Source of the DNA: Clostridiaceae bacterium
GTDB taxonomy: Bacteria; Bacillota; Clostridia; Oscillospirales; Butyricicoccaceae
Reading direction: 5' to 3'
DNA length: 51,995 nucleotides
NCBI GenBank assembly: GCA_016293155.1
Contig: JAEDEU010000004.1
Span: 1-51,995, forward strand
Shown here: positions 31,721 to 38,394 of the stretch, in pieces
Numbering within the stretch: position 1 is the stretch's first letter
How the letters are laid out: each line of letters starts with the position of its first letter
Notes under the pieces: model-generated
The model's database searches: none
Seen by the model: the letters and a program-made list of their open reading frames with translations, nothing else
Told to the model about the DNA's origin: nothing
Position numbers and translations under genes: made by a program

Positions 31721-32293
31721 ATGGCAGAATTTGCATCCAAGGGCGTTGCCGGTGCCGGACTCGGCCTCGGCATTGCGGGCACGGCGCTGGGCGTGATGAA
31801 CGGGAACCTGGGCAGAATCTTCGGTGGAATTGCCGCGCCGCAGACGGCGGTGGGCAGCTGCTGCAGCGAAGATCATCTCATCAATCGGTATGAGGCCGCC
31901 CAACAGGCGCGCATTGCGGAGCTGGAAACGGAAGTCAAGCTGCGCGACGCGAATACCTATACGGATCAGAAGATCCTCGCAACCTACCAGTACATCGACA
32001 GCCAGCTCAAGAATGTGCGTGACGAACTGTGCGCTCAGGCGGTCACGAACCAGCGCACGCAGGATTCTTTCGCGCTGGCACGCGCGGATTTGGCCGCAGT
32101 GAAGTCTGACCTTGAAGGGAAGATCAACATGGAGGCGGAGCGTCGCTGCTGCGCGGACAATTCGATTGTCACCTATGCCAACGCTACGTTTTATCCCAAG
32201 ATGGTTGCAGATGTCACTGTCGGCACCACCACCACCGCGCAATCGCTCTACAATCCCATCCCCAATTGCGGCGAATGCTGCAAGCGTGGCTAA
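31721..32293 (+). CDS. accessory cassette protein 1 (coiled coil, cysteine pairs)
   Basis: 190 residues; ATG 31721 is preferred over 31715 because AAGGAGGAC is correctly spaced. Gly-rich N-terminus (GVAGAGLGLGIAGTALGVM), then a cysteine pair (SCCSEDHLINRYE), a helical middle (ARIAELETEVKLRDANTYTD, QYIDSQLKNVRDELCAQ) and further CC pairs (RRCCADN, CGECCKRG). Similar Gly-rich/CC proteins occur in Clostridia phages but I know no function. It heads a three-gene rightward cassette between the lysis and integration genes. Confidence 0.75.
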   Translation: MAEFASKGVAGAGLGLGIAGTALGVMNGNLGRIFGGIAAPQTAVGSCCSEDHLINRYEAAQQARIAELETEVKLRDANTYTDQKILATYQYIDSQLKNVRDELCAQAVTNQRTQDSFALARADLAAVKSDLEGKINMEAERRCCADNSIVTYANATFYPKMVADVTVGTTTTAQSLYNPIPNCGECCKRG

Positions 32294-32347
32294 ACGCAAA
32301 CGTAAGCGGCGGGGCGGTTGACCGCCCCGCTTGCCCTGGAGAGGAGC

Positions 32348-32692
32348 ATGGCTATGGTGCATAAGAGCAAAGTACTCAACGGAATCGCCGCATATATTGA
32401 TGACGAAATCCTGCCCAAGATGGCCGGATCGTGGAAAGCATGGGTTATCGGCAGTGCGGCGGGCATTGCAATTTCCCGTGCAGACAATATCTTTACGACG
32501 GCTTCGAATATCCCGGCTGTTAAGGCTTTGGGTTTGATAGAGGGCGAAAATATCGATATCGATACGATCTACTCCGAATTGCGCAGACAGGCGCAGAAGG
32601 GCACCGCCACGATCGATCTGCCGGTAATTGGCCCTATAACCTTCAATTTGGGCGACGTTGAAAGCATGTACAGGCATATCATGGGGGTGTAA
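32348..32692 (+). CDS. accessory cassette protein 2
   Basis: 114 residues, ATG 32348 after GAGAGGAGC. N-terminal VHKSKVLNGIAAYIDDEILP, then a mildly hydrophobic segment (WVIGSAAGIAISRADNIFTT) and a helical/acidic region (GENIDIDTIYSELRRQAQKG). C-terminal IGPITFNLGDVESMYRHIM. Not recognised. Adjacent genes and spacing suggest co-expression with its neighbours. Confidence 0.7.
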   Translation: MAMVHKSKVLNGIAAYIDDEILPKMAGSWKAWVIGSAAGIAISRADNIFTTASNIPAVKALGLIEGENIDIDTIYSELRRQAQKGTATIDLPVIGPITFNLGDVESMYRHIMGV

Positions 32693-32694
32693 AC

Positions 32695-33006
32695 ATGCGG
32701 ATGATCAAATGGACAACCGATATTATCGCCGGAAACCTCCGCGAGGCGCGGAAGTACATCGGCAAGGCATACGAATTGCGCGAGTCCTGCCGCCCCGCGG
32801 CAGATTGGTGCAAGGAAATGGCTGTGCGGCACCTGGAATTCAATCAGATCGGCCATTCCATGGTCAAAAAAATGATCGAAGACTACGCCAACAGCGGCGC
32901 GCAATCTGAACTTCTGCCAGGCATGAAGGCCGTATACAATGATATGCACGCCGATATCATGCGCGAGAGCGCAGAGGTTCAGGCGATGATCGCAGCGTAC
33001 AAGTAA
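32695..33006 (+). CDS. accessory cassette protein 3
   Basis: 103 residues, starting two bases after the previous stop with GGGGGTG upstream. Entirely helical (ITDI-like start then NLREARKYIGKAYELRESCR, ADWCKEMAVRHLEFNQIGHS). The stop (33004-33006) abuts the integrase stop on the other strand with no spacer. Function unknown; a small helical protein that might act with cassette proteins 1 and 2. Confidence 0.7.
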   Translation: MRMIKWTTDIIAGNLREARKYIGKAYELRESCRPAADWCKEMAVRHLEFNQIGHSMVKKMIEDYANSGAQSELLPGMKAVYNDMHADIMRESAEVQAMIAAYK

Positions 33007-34533
33007 TCATCGGCCAAGCGTTAACATAACTACTACCGCGTGTATCGAGGATGGGTCACCAACGGTAGTAGTGCGCAACGCGATATCAAATCGATCCGGA
33101 TAGGCGATCACCTGTTTTACCACTTGATTGATTCGGATTTTTTGATCTTCAGCAGTTGCGTTTTTTATATCGGTCATCTCGCGGACGCGGGTTCGGATGA
33201 GTTCAAGATCAATGTCGCCCTTCTGTGAAAGCAGTTGGGCGATTTTTTTATGACCTGAATCGATTTCATCGGTGAGCTTCTGGGCCTCAGAGGCAAACAC
33301 TGCGCCGGCGGCGGCGCCTACCTTGGCCACATATTCAATCAGATTGGCGCGCTTTGTTTCGAGTTTGGCAATTTCTGCGCGTTCAAACTCAACCAGTTCC
33401 TCTGCATCTGATTTCTGCATCGCATCGAAACTCTGGGCGATGCTGATCGCGCGCTCCATGAGATCGCCGTGCTGCGCGACGTGCGCGATGTAGTCCACAA
33501 TGGCAGTATCCGCGCTGGCGAACGGGATTGGAGATTGGCAGTGATTTGGGCAATAATATGCCCTGCGATAGCTCCCGTCGCGGTTACGGCCCATGTTTTT
33601 GATGGGCATGGGCGCATTGCAGCAGCCACAGAAGATCAGCCCGCTGAGGATGTAGACGTGTTTGGCGTGGGCGCGTCCCCCGCTTTGATTGTTCCCGCGC
33701 ATGATGTTTTGCACTCCTTCCCATACTTCCTTTGACACAATGGCAGGCATGCCGCCTTCAATTCGGATGATTTCCGCTTCGCTCTTGCTCGCGCGATTGT
33801 TGCGCGCGCCGCTGCGGCGCTTCGCCTCTGCGCGGTTATAGATATACGTCCCCTTATATCGTGGGTTCCTGAACATATCGCAGAGGGTATTTTTTGAAAA
33901 TGGTTTCCCTGAACGGGTCAGATGGCCGGACGTTGCCAGCATGGATATGATGTGGCCGTAGCCCATGCCGGCAAGTTTCAATTCGAAGGCCTTGCGCACC
34001 GCGTCGGCTTCCTTGGGGTTCACGATGTAGAATCCATCGGGCGTGACGCTGTATCCATAGAGCGGCTTTCCGCCCAGGTGCCGGGCCTGCCGCGCAAGAT
34101 CGTTCATCGTGGCGATGACGCGCTGCGAGGTGTTCTCGCGCTCGTTCTGAGACATAGATCCCAAGATATTGAGCATCAGCCGCCCGGCGGGCGTGGCCGT
34201 GTCAATTTGCTCCGTGGCGGATACCAATTCCACATGGTTTGGCGTGAAGATATCCTCTATGGTGACCAGCAGATCGCGAAGATTTCGCGAGAGCCGATCG
34301 AGCTTCCAGACAATCACCATATCAATTTTCCCGGACATGCAGTCTGCCAACAGGCGCTGCACGTTTGGGCGGCGCATATTCTTCGCGGAAAAGCCTTCAT
34401 CCACGTATTCGGTGACGCTGGTTGCGCCCTTGACCACCGCCCAGGCATTCAGCGTATGCAGCTGCGCCGCGATGGAATAGCCCTCGCGCGCCTGTTCATC
34501 CGTGGAGACTCTGGCATAAATTCCAACGTTCAC
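33007..34533 (-). CDS. int: large serine recombinase (integrase)
   Basis: 508 residues from GTG 34533 with GGGAGTGAAATCAA upstream. The resolvase domain starts NVGIYARVSTDEQAREGYS (nucleophile Ser10) and contains VIVWKLDRLSRNLRDLL; the recombinase domain includes NPRYKGTYIYNRAEAKRR; around residues 300-335 a zinc ribbon is visible (FCGCCNAPMPIKN ... YYCPNHC); the C-terminus is a coiled coil. It integrates and excises the phage at attB/attP. The attP is usually beside the gene, so the 34534-34646 gap is the first place to look. Confidence 0.96.
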   Translation of the reverse strand: MNVGIYARVSTDEQAREGYSIAAQLHTLNAWAVVKGATSVTEYVDEGFSAKNMRRPNVQRLLADCMSGKIDMVIVWKLDRLSRNLRDLLVTIEDIFTPNHVELVSATEQIDTATPAGRLMLNILGSMSQNERENTSQRVIATMNDLARQARHLGGKPLYGYSVTPDGFYIVNPKEADAVRKAFELKLAGMGYGHIISMLATSGHLTRSGKPFSKNTLCDMFRNPRYKGTYIYNRAEAKRRSGARNNRASKSEAEIIRIEGGMPAIVSKEVWEGVQNIMRGNNQSGGRAHAKHVYILSGLIFCGCCNAPMPIKNMGRNRDGSYRRAYYCPNHCQSPIPFASADTAIVDYIAHVAQHGDLMERAISIAQSFDAMQKSDAEELVEFERAEIAKLETKRANLIEYVAKVGAAAGAVFASEAQKLTDEIDSGHKKIAQLLSQKGDIDLELIRTRVREMTDIKNATAEDQKIRINQVVKQVIAYPDRFDIALRTTTVGDPSSIHAVVVMLTLGR

Positions 34534-34562
34534 TTGATTTCACTCCCATATTGTGCTATAAT
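34534..34562 (+). promoter_or_regulatory. promoter for a short rightward RNA
   Basis: TTGATT (34534-34539), 17-base spacer, TATAAT (34557-34562), oriented away from the integrase and touching its start codon. The expected start is near 34569; nothing but the short RNA lies downstream. Confidence 0.75.
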
Positions 34563-34566
34563 AAGC

Positions 34567-34638
34567 ACAGCAATGCCCGATATGCATGTGGAATTGCTGT
34601 CCTTCCCCGCGTAGTTACAGCTGCGCGGGGATTTTTTT
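34567..34638 (+). ncRNA. candidate ~70-nt structured small RNA beside int
   Basis: Between a good promoter and a strong terminator lies a transcript of about 70 bases. Its 5' stem is ACAGCAAT (34567-34574) with ATTGCTGT (34593-34600). The terminator hairpin (34604-34614 with 34621-34631, one G-U, 6-base loop) is followed by seven T. It could encode only a 13-codon peptide from ATG 34573 without a ribosome binding site, so a regulatory RNA is more likely. It also covers the expected attP neighbourhood. Confidence 0.6.
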
Positions 34639-34646
34639 ATGCTTTT

Positions 34647-35153
34647 TTACGGTGTGCGGCGCGATTTTTCGCGCCTGGCCAATATCACAATCGCGGCGGT
34701 CACGCCGCCGATCAGCGCGACAACGATCAGGATGCGGCACACATACGCGATTGCGCCGCTCTGCGATGTTACCCATCCTGTGGATGTATTCGCGAAATCA
34801 ATCAGCCAGTAAAACATATTGCAGCCTACAAGCACGGCGCAGGCGGCGGCAAGGCGCTTGATCCAGCTATCCTTGACGTGGATGACAGCGCGATAGAGGT
34901 TGGACAGCTCCGCCGACTGGCCGGGTGCGGATGCGCCCCCGGCGGGCCTGTGCGCGGCGGGGATATCCATGATCTCATCCAGCGACAGGCCCAGATTGAC
35001 GCAAATATCGCTCATTGTCATGATTCCGGGGTTCGTCGTGCGTCCATCCAATATGCGTTCGATGGTCGGCCTGCTGACTGCGCATGCGGTTGCAAGCTGT
35101 TCCGGCGACAGATGCTTCTCATTCATTGCCTCCACGATGAGTTGCGTATTCAA
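34647..35153 (-). CDS. XRE helix-turn-helix protein with membrane segments
   Basis: 168 residues, probably from TTG 35153 with AAAGAGGGCGC upstream (an ATG at 35126 would cut the HTH). Residues 1-62 form an XRE domain (LSPEQLATACAVSRPTIERI, then MSDICVNLGLSLDEIM). After a Pro/Gly linker come two hydrophobic segments (LAAACAVLVGCNMFYWLI and ICRILIVVALIGGVTAAIV-like), and a basic tail. A membrane-tethered DNA-binding protein is unusual; a membrane-signal-responsive regulator or superinfection factor is possible. Confidence 0.8.
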   Translation of the reverse strand: MNTQLIVEAMNEKHLSPEQLATACAVSRPTIERILDGRTTNPGIMTMSDICVNLGLSLDEIMDIPAAHRPAGGASAPGQSAELSNLYRAVIHVKDSWIKRLAAACAVLVGCNMFYWLIDFANTSTGWVTSQSGAIAYVCRILIVVALIGGVTAAIVILARREKSRRTP

Positions 35154-35197
35154 TTTTCAGCGCCCTCTTTCATTGGTCCGTCATGATCATTTATGTC

Positions 35198-35209
35198 AAC
35201 AAATTTGTT
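35198..35209. promoter_or_regulatory. 12-bp palindrome in divergent intergenic region
   Basis: AACAAATTTGTT lies in the 219-base gap between the membrane XRE gene (leftward) and the small gene at 35373 (rightward). On the minus strand it is directly followed by TTGACA. No convincing -10 was found. It is a candidate operator for the XRE protein encoded at 34647. Confidence 0.45.
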
Positions 35210-35372
35210 CGTGCGTAGGGCTTAATCGTTCATTGCAAAACAATCATGTATGTGCTACGGTTCAAGTACGGTGAATCATCGCTTGCAATCGACTGACCAA
35301 CGATGGACCGCAGGTTGAACGGCACTTAATAATACCGCCCGAGGGACGGGCATCGAATGGGGAGGGACAACC

Positions 35373-35576
35373 ATGAAGCATACCATCAATCTGGATAACT
35401 ATGACACCGACTATGTGGAGATCCCGACACGACCCGACATCGACCGAATGATTGTGGTTCCGCTGAAGGTGATCTTCCAGAACATCTCAGCGGAACCAGG
35501 CGCGAACATCACTCAGCTTGTTTATGATCTGGACGCGCCTTTGGGGTATAGCCTTCGTTTTCCATTGCTGCGCTGA
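35373..35576 (+). CDS. small hypothetical protein opposing the CI gene
   Basis: 67 residues, ATG 35373 after GGGGAGGGACAACC. N-terminal INLDNYDTDYVEIPTRPDID and middle IVVPLKVIFQNISAEPGANI. The last 22 codons overlap the end of the CI gene on the opposite strand by 68 bases, an unusual tail-to-tail overlap. Possibly a truncated gene whose original end was replaced. Not recognised. Confidence 0.5.
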   Translation: MKHTINLDNYDTDYVEIPTRPDIDRMIVVPLKVIFQNISAEPGANITQLVYDLDAPLGYSLRFPLLR

Positions 35577-35925
35577 AGCTAGTTTCCGGAGGCGCCACCG
35601 TCTCCGGGGACAGGGCGCACCGCCTGTATTCCAGATCGAGCACGGCATTAACCACTGCTTTGCCATGTGCGTCAAGAGAATTGTACTTATACAGCAGATC
35701 AAAATCATTCGGCGTGAATTCCTTCTCTTTGGCTTCGTACAAATCATCCAACGTCATCCCCAAAGCATTTGCGATTGATCGAACGTTTTCAAGTGACGGG
35801 CTTGGGGTTACGCCTGTTATGATTTTTGTAAGTGTTCCTTTTTTTACACCTGACCTTTCCGTCAATTCGTCAATGCTCATATTCATCGCATTTCTGCGCG
35901 CTGTGAGCAATTCATGTAGCATCAT
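35509..35925 (-). CDS. CI-like lysogeny repressor
   Basis: 138 residues from ATG 35925, GAAGGGAGGGTAAC upstream. Residues 1-66 form an XRE domain (MSIDELTERSGVKKGTLTKI, SPSLENVRSIANALGMTLDD). The C-terminal half (FDLLYKYNSLDAHGKAVVNA) is the short helical oligomerisation domain of small Firmicutes repressors that lack a LexA peptidase. It is transcribed from TTGACT-16-TATAAT, divergent from cro, and should bind the TTCC-N6-GGAA operators between them to maintain lysogeny. Confidence 0.9.
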   Translation of the reverse strand: MMLHELLTARRNAMNMSIDELTERSGVKKGTLTKIITGVTPSPSLENVRSIANALGMTLDDLYEAKEKEFTPNDFDLLYKYNSLDAHGKAVVNAVLDLEYRRCALSPETVAPPETSFSAAMENEGYTPKARPDHKQAE

Positions 35926-35952
35926 TAAATGTTACCCTCCCTTCAATATTAT

Positions 35953-35980
35953 ATTATACCATATATGCGCTTGAAGTCAA
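35953..35980 (-). promoter_or_regulatory. repressor promoter (PRM-like)
   Basis: Minus strand TTGACT (35975-35980), 16-base spacer, TATAAT (35953-35958). Drives the CI gene; operator 1 lies just upstream. Confidence 0.82.
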
Positions 35981-35988
35981 TATTTAAT

Positions 35989-36002
35989 TTCCAAATACGG
36001 AA
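35989..36002. promoter_or_regulatory. CI/Cro operator 1
   Basis: TTCCAAATACGGAA, identical to operator 3. Located about ten bases upstream of the repressor promoter -35. Confidence 0.75.
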
Positions 36003-36021
36003 AATTATTTTCGAAAAACGC

Positions 36022-36050
36022 TTGACATTTTCCATATATGGGAATATAAT
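36022..36050 (+). promoter_or_regulatory. early rightward promoter (PR-like)
   Basis: TTGACA (36022-36027), 17-base spacer, TATAAT (36045-36050): full consensus. The spacer contains operator 2. Confidence 0.93.
36030..36044. promoter_or_regulatory. CI/Cro operator 2 (inside PR spacer)
   Basis: TTCCATATATGGGAA, a variant with seven rather than six central bases, inside the PR spacer where binding would exclude polymerase. Confidence 0.7.
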
Positions 36051-36061
36051 ATATACATAAA

Positions 36062-36075
36062 TTCCAAATACGGAA
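36062..36075. promoter_or_regulatory. CI/Cro operator 3
   Basis: TTCCAAATACGGAA within a 20-base near-perfect dyad (36059-36078), just downstream of the PR start site and ahead of the cro ribosome binding site. Confidence 0.75.
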
Positions 36076-36095
36076 TTTCGAGAGGAGGTGATTTC

Positions 36096-36308
36096 ATGTA
36101 CAAAAATCTGTCGCTTGAACTCAGGCGGAAGAATATCACGCAAAGCGCGGTTGCCAGCGTGCTGAATTGCACGGAGAGAACCGTGACGAACAAGCTGAAT
36201 GGAACGACTTCATTTTCTATTGATGAAGCATTCACGATCCACAAAAACATTCTTCCTGAATTCACCATGGAGTATCTCTTCGCGACCGATGCCGAACAGA
36301 GCGCATAG
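36096..36308 (+). CDS. Cro-like repressor
   Basis: 70 residues, ATG 36096 after GAGAGGAGGTGATTTC. The HTH is visible as LRRKNITQSAVASVLNCTER then TVTNKLNGTTSFSIDEAF, with a C-terminal ITMEYLFA-like end. First gene of the PR transcript, divergent from CI with three operators between them, which is the classical switch. It should lower CI synthesis on entry to the lytic cycle. Confidence 0.87.
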   Translation: MYKNLSLELRRKNITQSAVASVLNCTERTVTNKLNGTTSFSIDEAFTIHKNILPEFTMEYLFATDAEQSA

Positions 36309-36310
36309 AA

Positions 36311-36337
36311 ATCCCGCCCGGGGTTAGCGGGCGGGAT
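36311..36337 (-). terminator. hairpin after cro; terminator for the minus strand
   Basis: Perfect 10-bp stem ATCCCGCCCG/CGGGCGGGAT with a 7-base loop. On the minus strand it is followed by TTTCTAT, terminating the leftward small-gene transcript; on the plus strand it has no T-run, so early transcription can pass. Confidence 0.65.
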
Positions 36338-36419
36338 GGAAAAGGGATGTTCTTTGAAAATATGCAGTGCTACGCATTGCCTTGCCTTGCATCACGATGC
36401 TGTGCGACCTGAACAACGG

Positions 36420-36539
36420 TTAGCGCTTAAACAAATGCCGGAGCATTGACGTAAAGCGCTTGAATCCGTTCAAGTCTCCAACGATTGAAAATACATTGAT
36501 GATCGTAATCGAAGGAACATCGTGTTTCAAGTTAGGCAT
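36420..36539 (-). CDS. 39-aa amphipathic small protein with strong promoter
   Basis: Too short for ordinary gene calling but well supported: minus-strand promoter TTGACA-17-TAAAAT (36565-36593), ribosome binding site GGAAGGAGGGAGAAGC, ATG 36539, TAA 36422-36420. The product has a hydrophobic centre (SITIINVFSIVGDLNG) and a basic C-terminus (SMLRHLFKR), resembling membrane-active small phage proteins or type I toxins in general shape. No family recognised; the toxin idea is inference only. Confidence 0.7.
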   Translation of the reverse strand: MPNLKHDVPSITIINVFSIVGDLNGFKRFTSMLRHLFKR

Positions 36540-36564
36540 ATGCTTCTCCCTCCTTCCGCTTTCC

Positions 36565-36593
36565 ATTTTAAGAAATATTCTTCACGTTGTCAA
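36565..36593 (-). promoter_or_regulatory. promoter of the 39-aa gene
   Basis: Minus strand TTGACA (36588-36593), 17-base spacer, TAAAAT (36565-36570); predicted leader about 19 bases. Confidence 0.85.
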
Positions 36594-36714
36594 GCGGAAA
36601 TTCGTTGAAACAGAACATCTCTGAGCTCGTAAAGAAGCATTGATCGCAAGATTGGATTCCGGAGCCGCTTTGATGCGGCTTACCACACAAGGATAGGAGG
36701 TGAACAGGTTGCCG

Positions 36715-36936
36715 TTATTTCTTCCACGGCCATTGAAGCGTTATGTTCAGAAGGTCGATCAATTTCGACATGTTGATGAACAGGGCAGCGATGACACCGC
36801 CGATGGCCGCTATAAGGAGATCGTGGTAGAAGGTATCTCGATTATCCTTCTTGATCTGGAGCGCATCATATTCTTCCTGATATTTTGCGCGGCGTTCCTG
36901 ATTGGCCTGCTTCTCAAATAGAGCGAGCGCACGCAT
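36715..36936 (-). CDS. small membrane protein, strand uncertain
   Basis: 73 residues from ATG 36936. A charged helical N-terminus (FEKQANQERRAKYQEEYDAL) is followed by one membrane span (LLIAAIGGVIAALFINM) and a short tail. Codon third positions are more GC-rich than in the opposite frame, favouring this strand. Against it, the ribosome binding site is poor, and the plus strand has a very good AGGAGGTGA before TTG 36709 opening a 70-codon frame over the same DNA. I prefer the minus-strand reading. Confidence 0.45.
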   Translation of the reverse strand: MRALALFEKQANQERRAKYQEEYDALQIKKDNRDTFYHDLLIAAIGGVIAALFINMSKLIDLLNITLQWPWKK

Positions 36937-36989
36937 AGCAATCCCGCCCGGCCTCGGGCGGAGACAATCACAGAAACGGAGGCGATTCC

Positions 36990-37181
36990 ATGAAATTCAT
37001 CGTCGGCGGGTCGATCGACCGGAGGACCGGCGAGATCACGGACATTTACGCCGACTGCACGGAAGCGCAGGCGGACGCGATTGTGAGAAACATTCTGGGC
37101 ATTCAGAGCATGCCGGCGCGGCCGAAGCCGAAGGCAAGCGCAAATGCCCAGGGATCTGACCAGACGCAATACAGGGAGTGA
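36990..37181 (+). CDS. small early hypothetical protein
   Basis: 63 residues, ATG 36990 after AACGGAGGCGATTCC. N-terminal KFIVGGSIDRRTGEITDIYA, a short helix CTEAQADAIVRNILG and a Lys/Pro/Ala-rich tail. Not recognised. In the PR transcript, immediately before the coiled-coil gene. Confidence 0.7.
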   Translation: MKFIVGGSIDRRTGEITDIYADCTEAQADAIVRNILGIQSMPARPKPKASANAQGSDQTQYRE

Positions 37182-37186
37182 GGGAC

Positions 37187-37588
37187 ATGAACAGAACCGC
37201 ATGCATGGCGGTGACCGTTCGCGCCGATGGCGTGAGCGAGGCGATTTACAACGGACAGCGGGACCGTGTCGTTGAAGCCGTACGGGCGGAAGCGGAACGC
37301 GAAACGCAGGCCGTGCGGGAGGAAATGCGGCGGCAGCGCGCGGAACTGGAGGCCAGGATCAAGGCGGAATCCGACCGCGCCGAACTGCGGGAGTGGCGGC
37401 TGAACCGGGAGCTGGCGCTGAAGCTGGACCGGGCGACGCCGGCAAGGCGGCGCGGGCCCGTGCGCCGGGCGCTGCGGGCGATCGAAAGCGGCTGGGCCAT
37501 GCTCTGGGCCATATGCCACTGCTGGGCGGAGATCGGCGAGCGCCTCGGGCTTTGGGTGATCGAGCGCGACGGACAGAATACCCACTGA
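37187..37588 (+). CDS. coiled-coil early protein
   Basis: 133 residues from ATG 37187 (GGGAGTGAGGGAC). Short N-terminal beta region (ACMAVTVRADGVSEAIYNGQ), a long charged coiled coil (VRAEAERETQAVREEMRRQR), and a C-terminal tryptophan-rich amphipathic segment (AMLWAICHCWAEIGERLGLW) that may touch the membrane. Not recognised. Followed by the phased repeat region. Confidence 0.7.
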   Translation: MNRTACMAVTVRADGVSEAIYNGQRDRVVEAVRAEAERETQAVREEMRRQRAELEARIKAESDRAELREWRLNRELALKLDRATPARRRGPVRRALRAIESGWAMLWAICHCWAEIGERLGLWVIERDGQNTH

Positions 37589-37589
37589 T

Positions 37590-38326
37590 TCGGCGCAAAG
37601 GCAACGCTAAACAAGGCGATGCCTAGCAATGGCAATGCAAGTTATAGCACCGCATTGGCAAGGCCTAGCGTGGCATAGCACCGCAGTGCATGGCAATGGC
37701 AATGGCATGGCTTGGCACCGCAGTGCATGGCGGGGCAATGGCAAGGTATAGCAAGGCTAGGCGCAGCAACGGCAGGGCACGGTCGGGCATAGCACGGCAA
37801 CGGTATTGCCTAGCATGGCATTTCAAGGCGACAGCATGGCCTAGTTTGGCACAGCACGGCAACGGCAAAGCTTTGCAAAGCGTAGCAATGCAAGAGCAGA
37901 GCGAAGCCTGGCAAGGCTCGGCGATGCACGGAAACGGCATGGTAAAGCAACGCAACACGACGCAACGCAACGGCATAGCAACGCAACACGACGCAACGCA
38001 ACGGCATAGCGAATCACTGCATAGCCTAACATGGCAACGGCAGAGTATAGCTTGGCATGACAGTGCAACGGCAAAGAGTTGCATTGCGAGGCAACGGCAG
38101 AGCAGAGAGAGGCAATGCATCGCCCCGCGTGGCATTGCAACGGCGTAGCAGAGATGTGCACAGCAATGGCACTGCGAGGCCTAGCAATGCAAAGCAACGG
38201 CAAAGCCCCGCTGCGCGAAGCAACGGCGAGGCCTAGCAATGCAAAGCAACGGCAAAGCCCCGCAGGGCATAGCAAGACAATGGCATGGCTCGGCATAGCG
38301 TTGCAACAGCACAGCAAAGGACGCAC
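37590..38326. repeat. 737-bp non-coding array of phased GC dinucleotides
   Basis: The stretch between the coiled-coil gene and 38395 is built of 5-6 base words around GCA (for example TGGCA TAGCA CCGCA GTGCA TGGCA), so a GC dinucleotide recurs about every half helical turn. It holds an exact 31-bp tandem duplication (37949-37979, 37980-38010) and an exact 38-bp direct repeat (38174-38211, 38226-38263). Open frames here are low-complexity artefacts lacking ribosome binding sites. No promoter or terminator was recognised inside. Confidence 0.85.
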
Positions 38327-38394
38327 ATGAACACATCGACAGATCCGCTTTGAGCCGCAGGGCCGGGGCGGGCGAAAAAGAGGGAGGAACACGA

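Noticed and set aside
36700..36921. Plus-strand frame from TTG 36709 with an AGGAGGTGA site
   Set aside because: Its hydrophobic C-terminus is the mirror of the charged helix on the other strand and its third-position GC is lower. Kept only as an alternative to the 36715-36936 minus gene.
37690..38148. 152-codon plus-strand frame and several minus-strand frames in the phased GC region
   Set aside because: Low-complexity products in every frame, no ribosome binding site, and the 5-6 bp periodicity is not a multiple of three.
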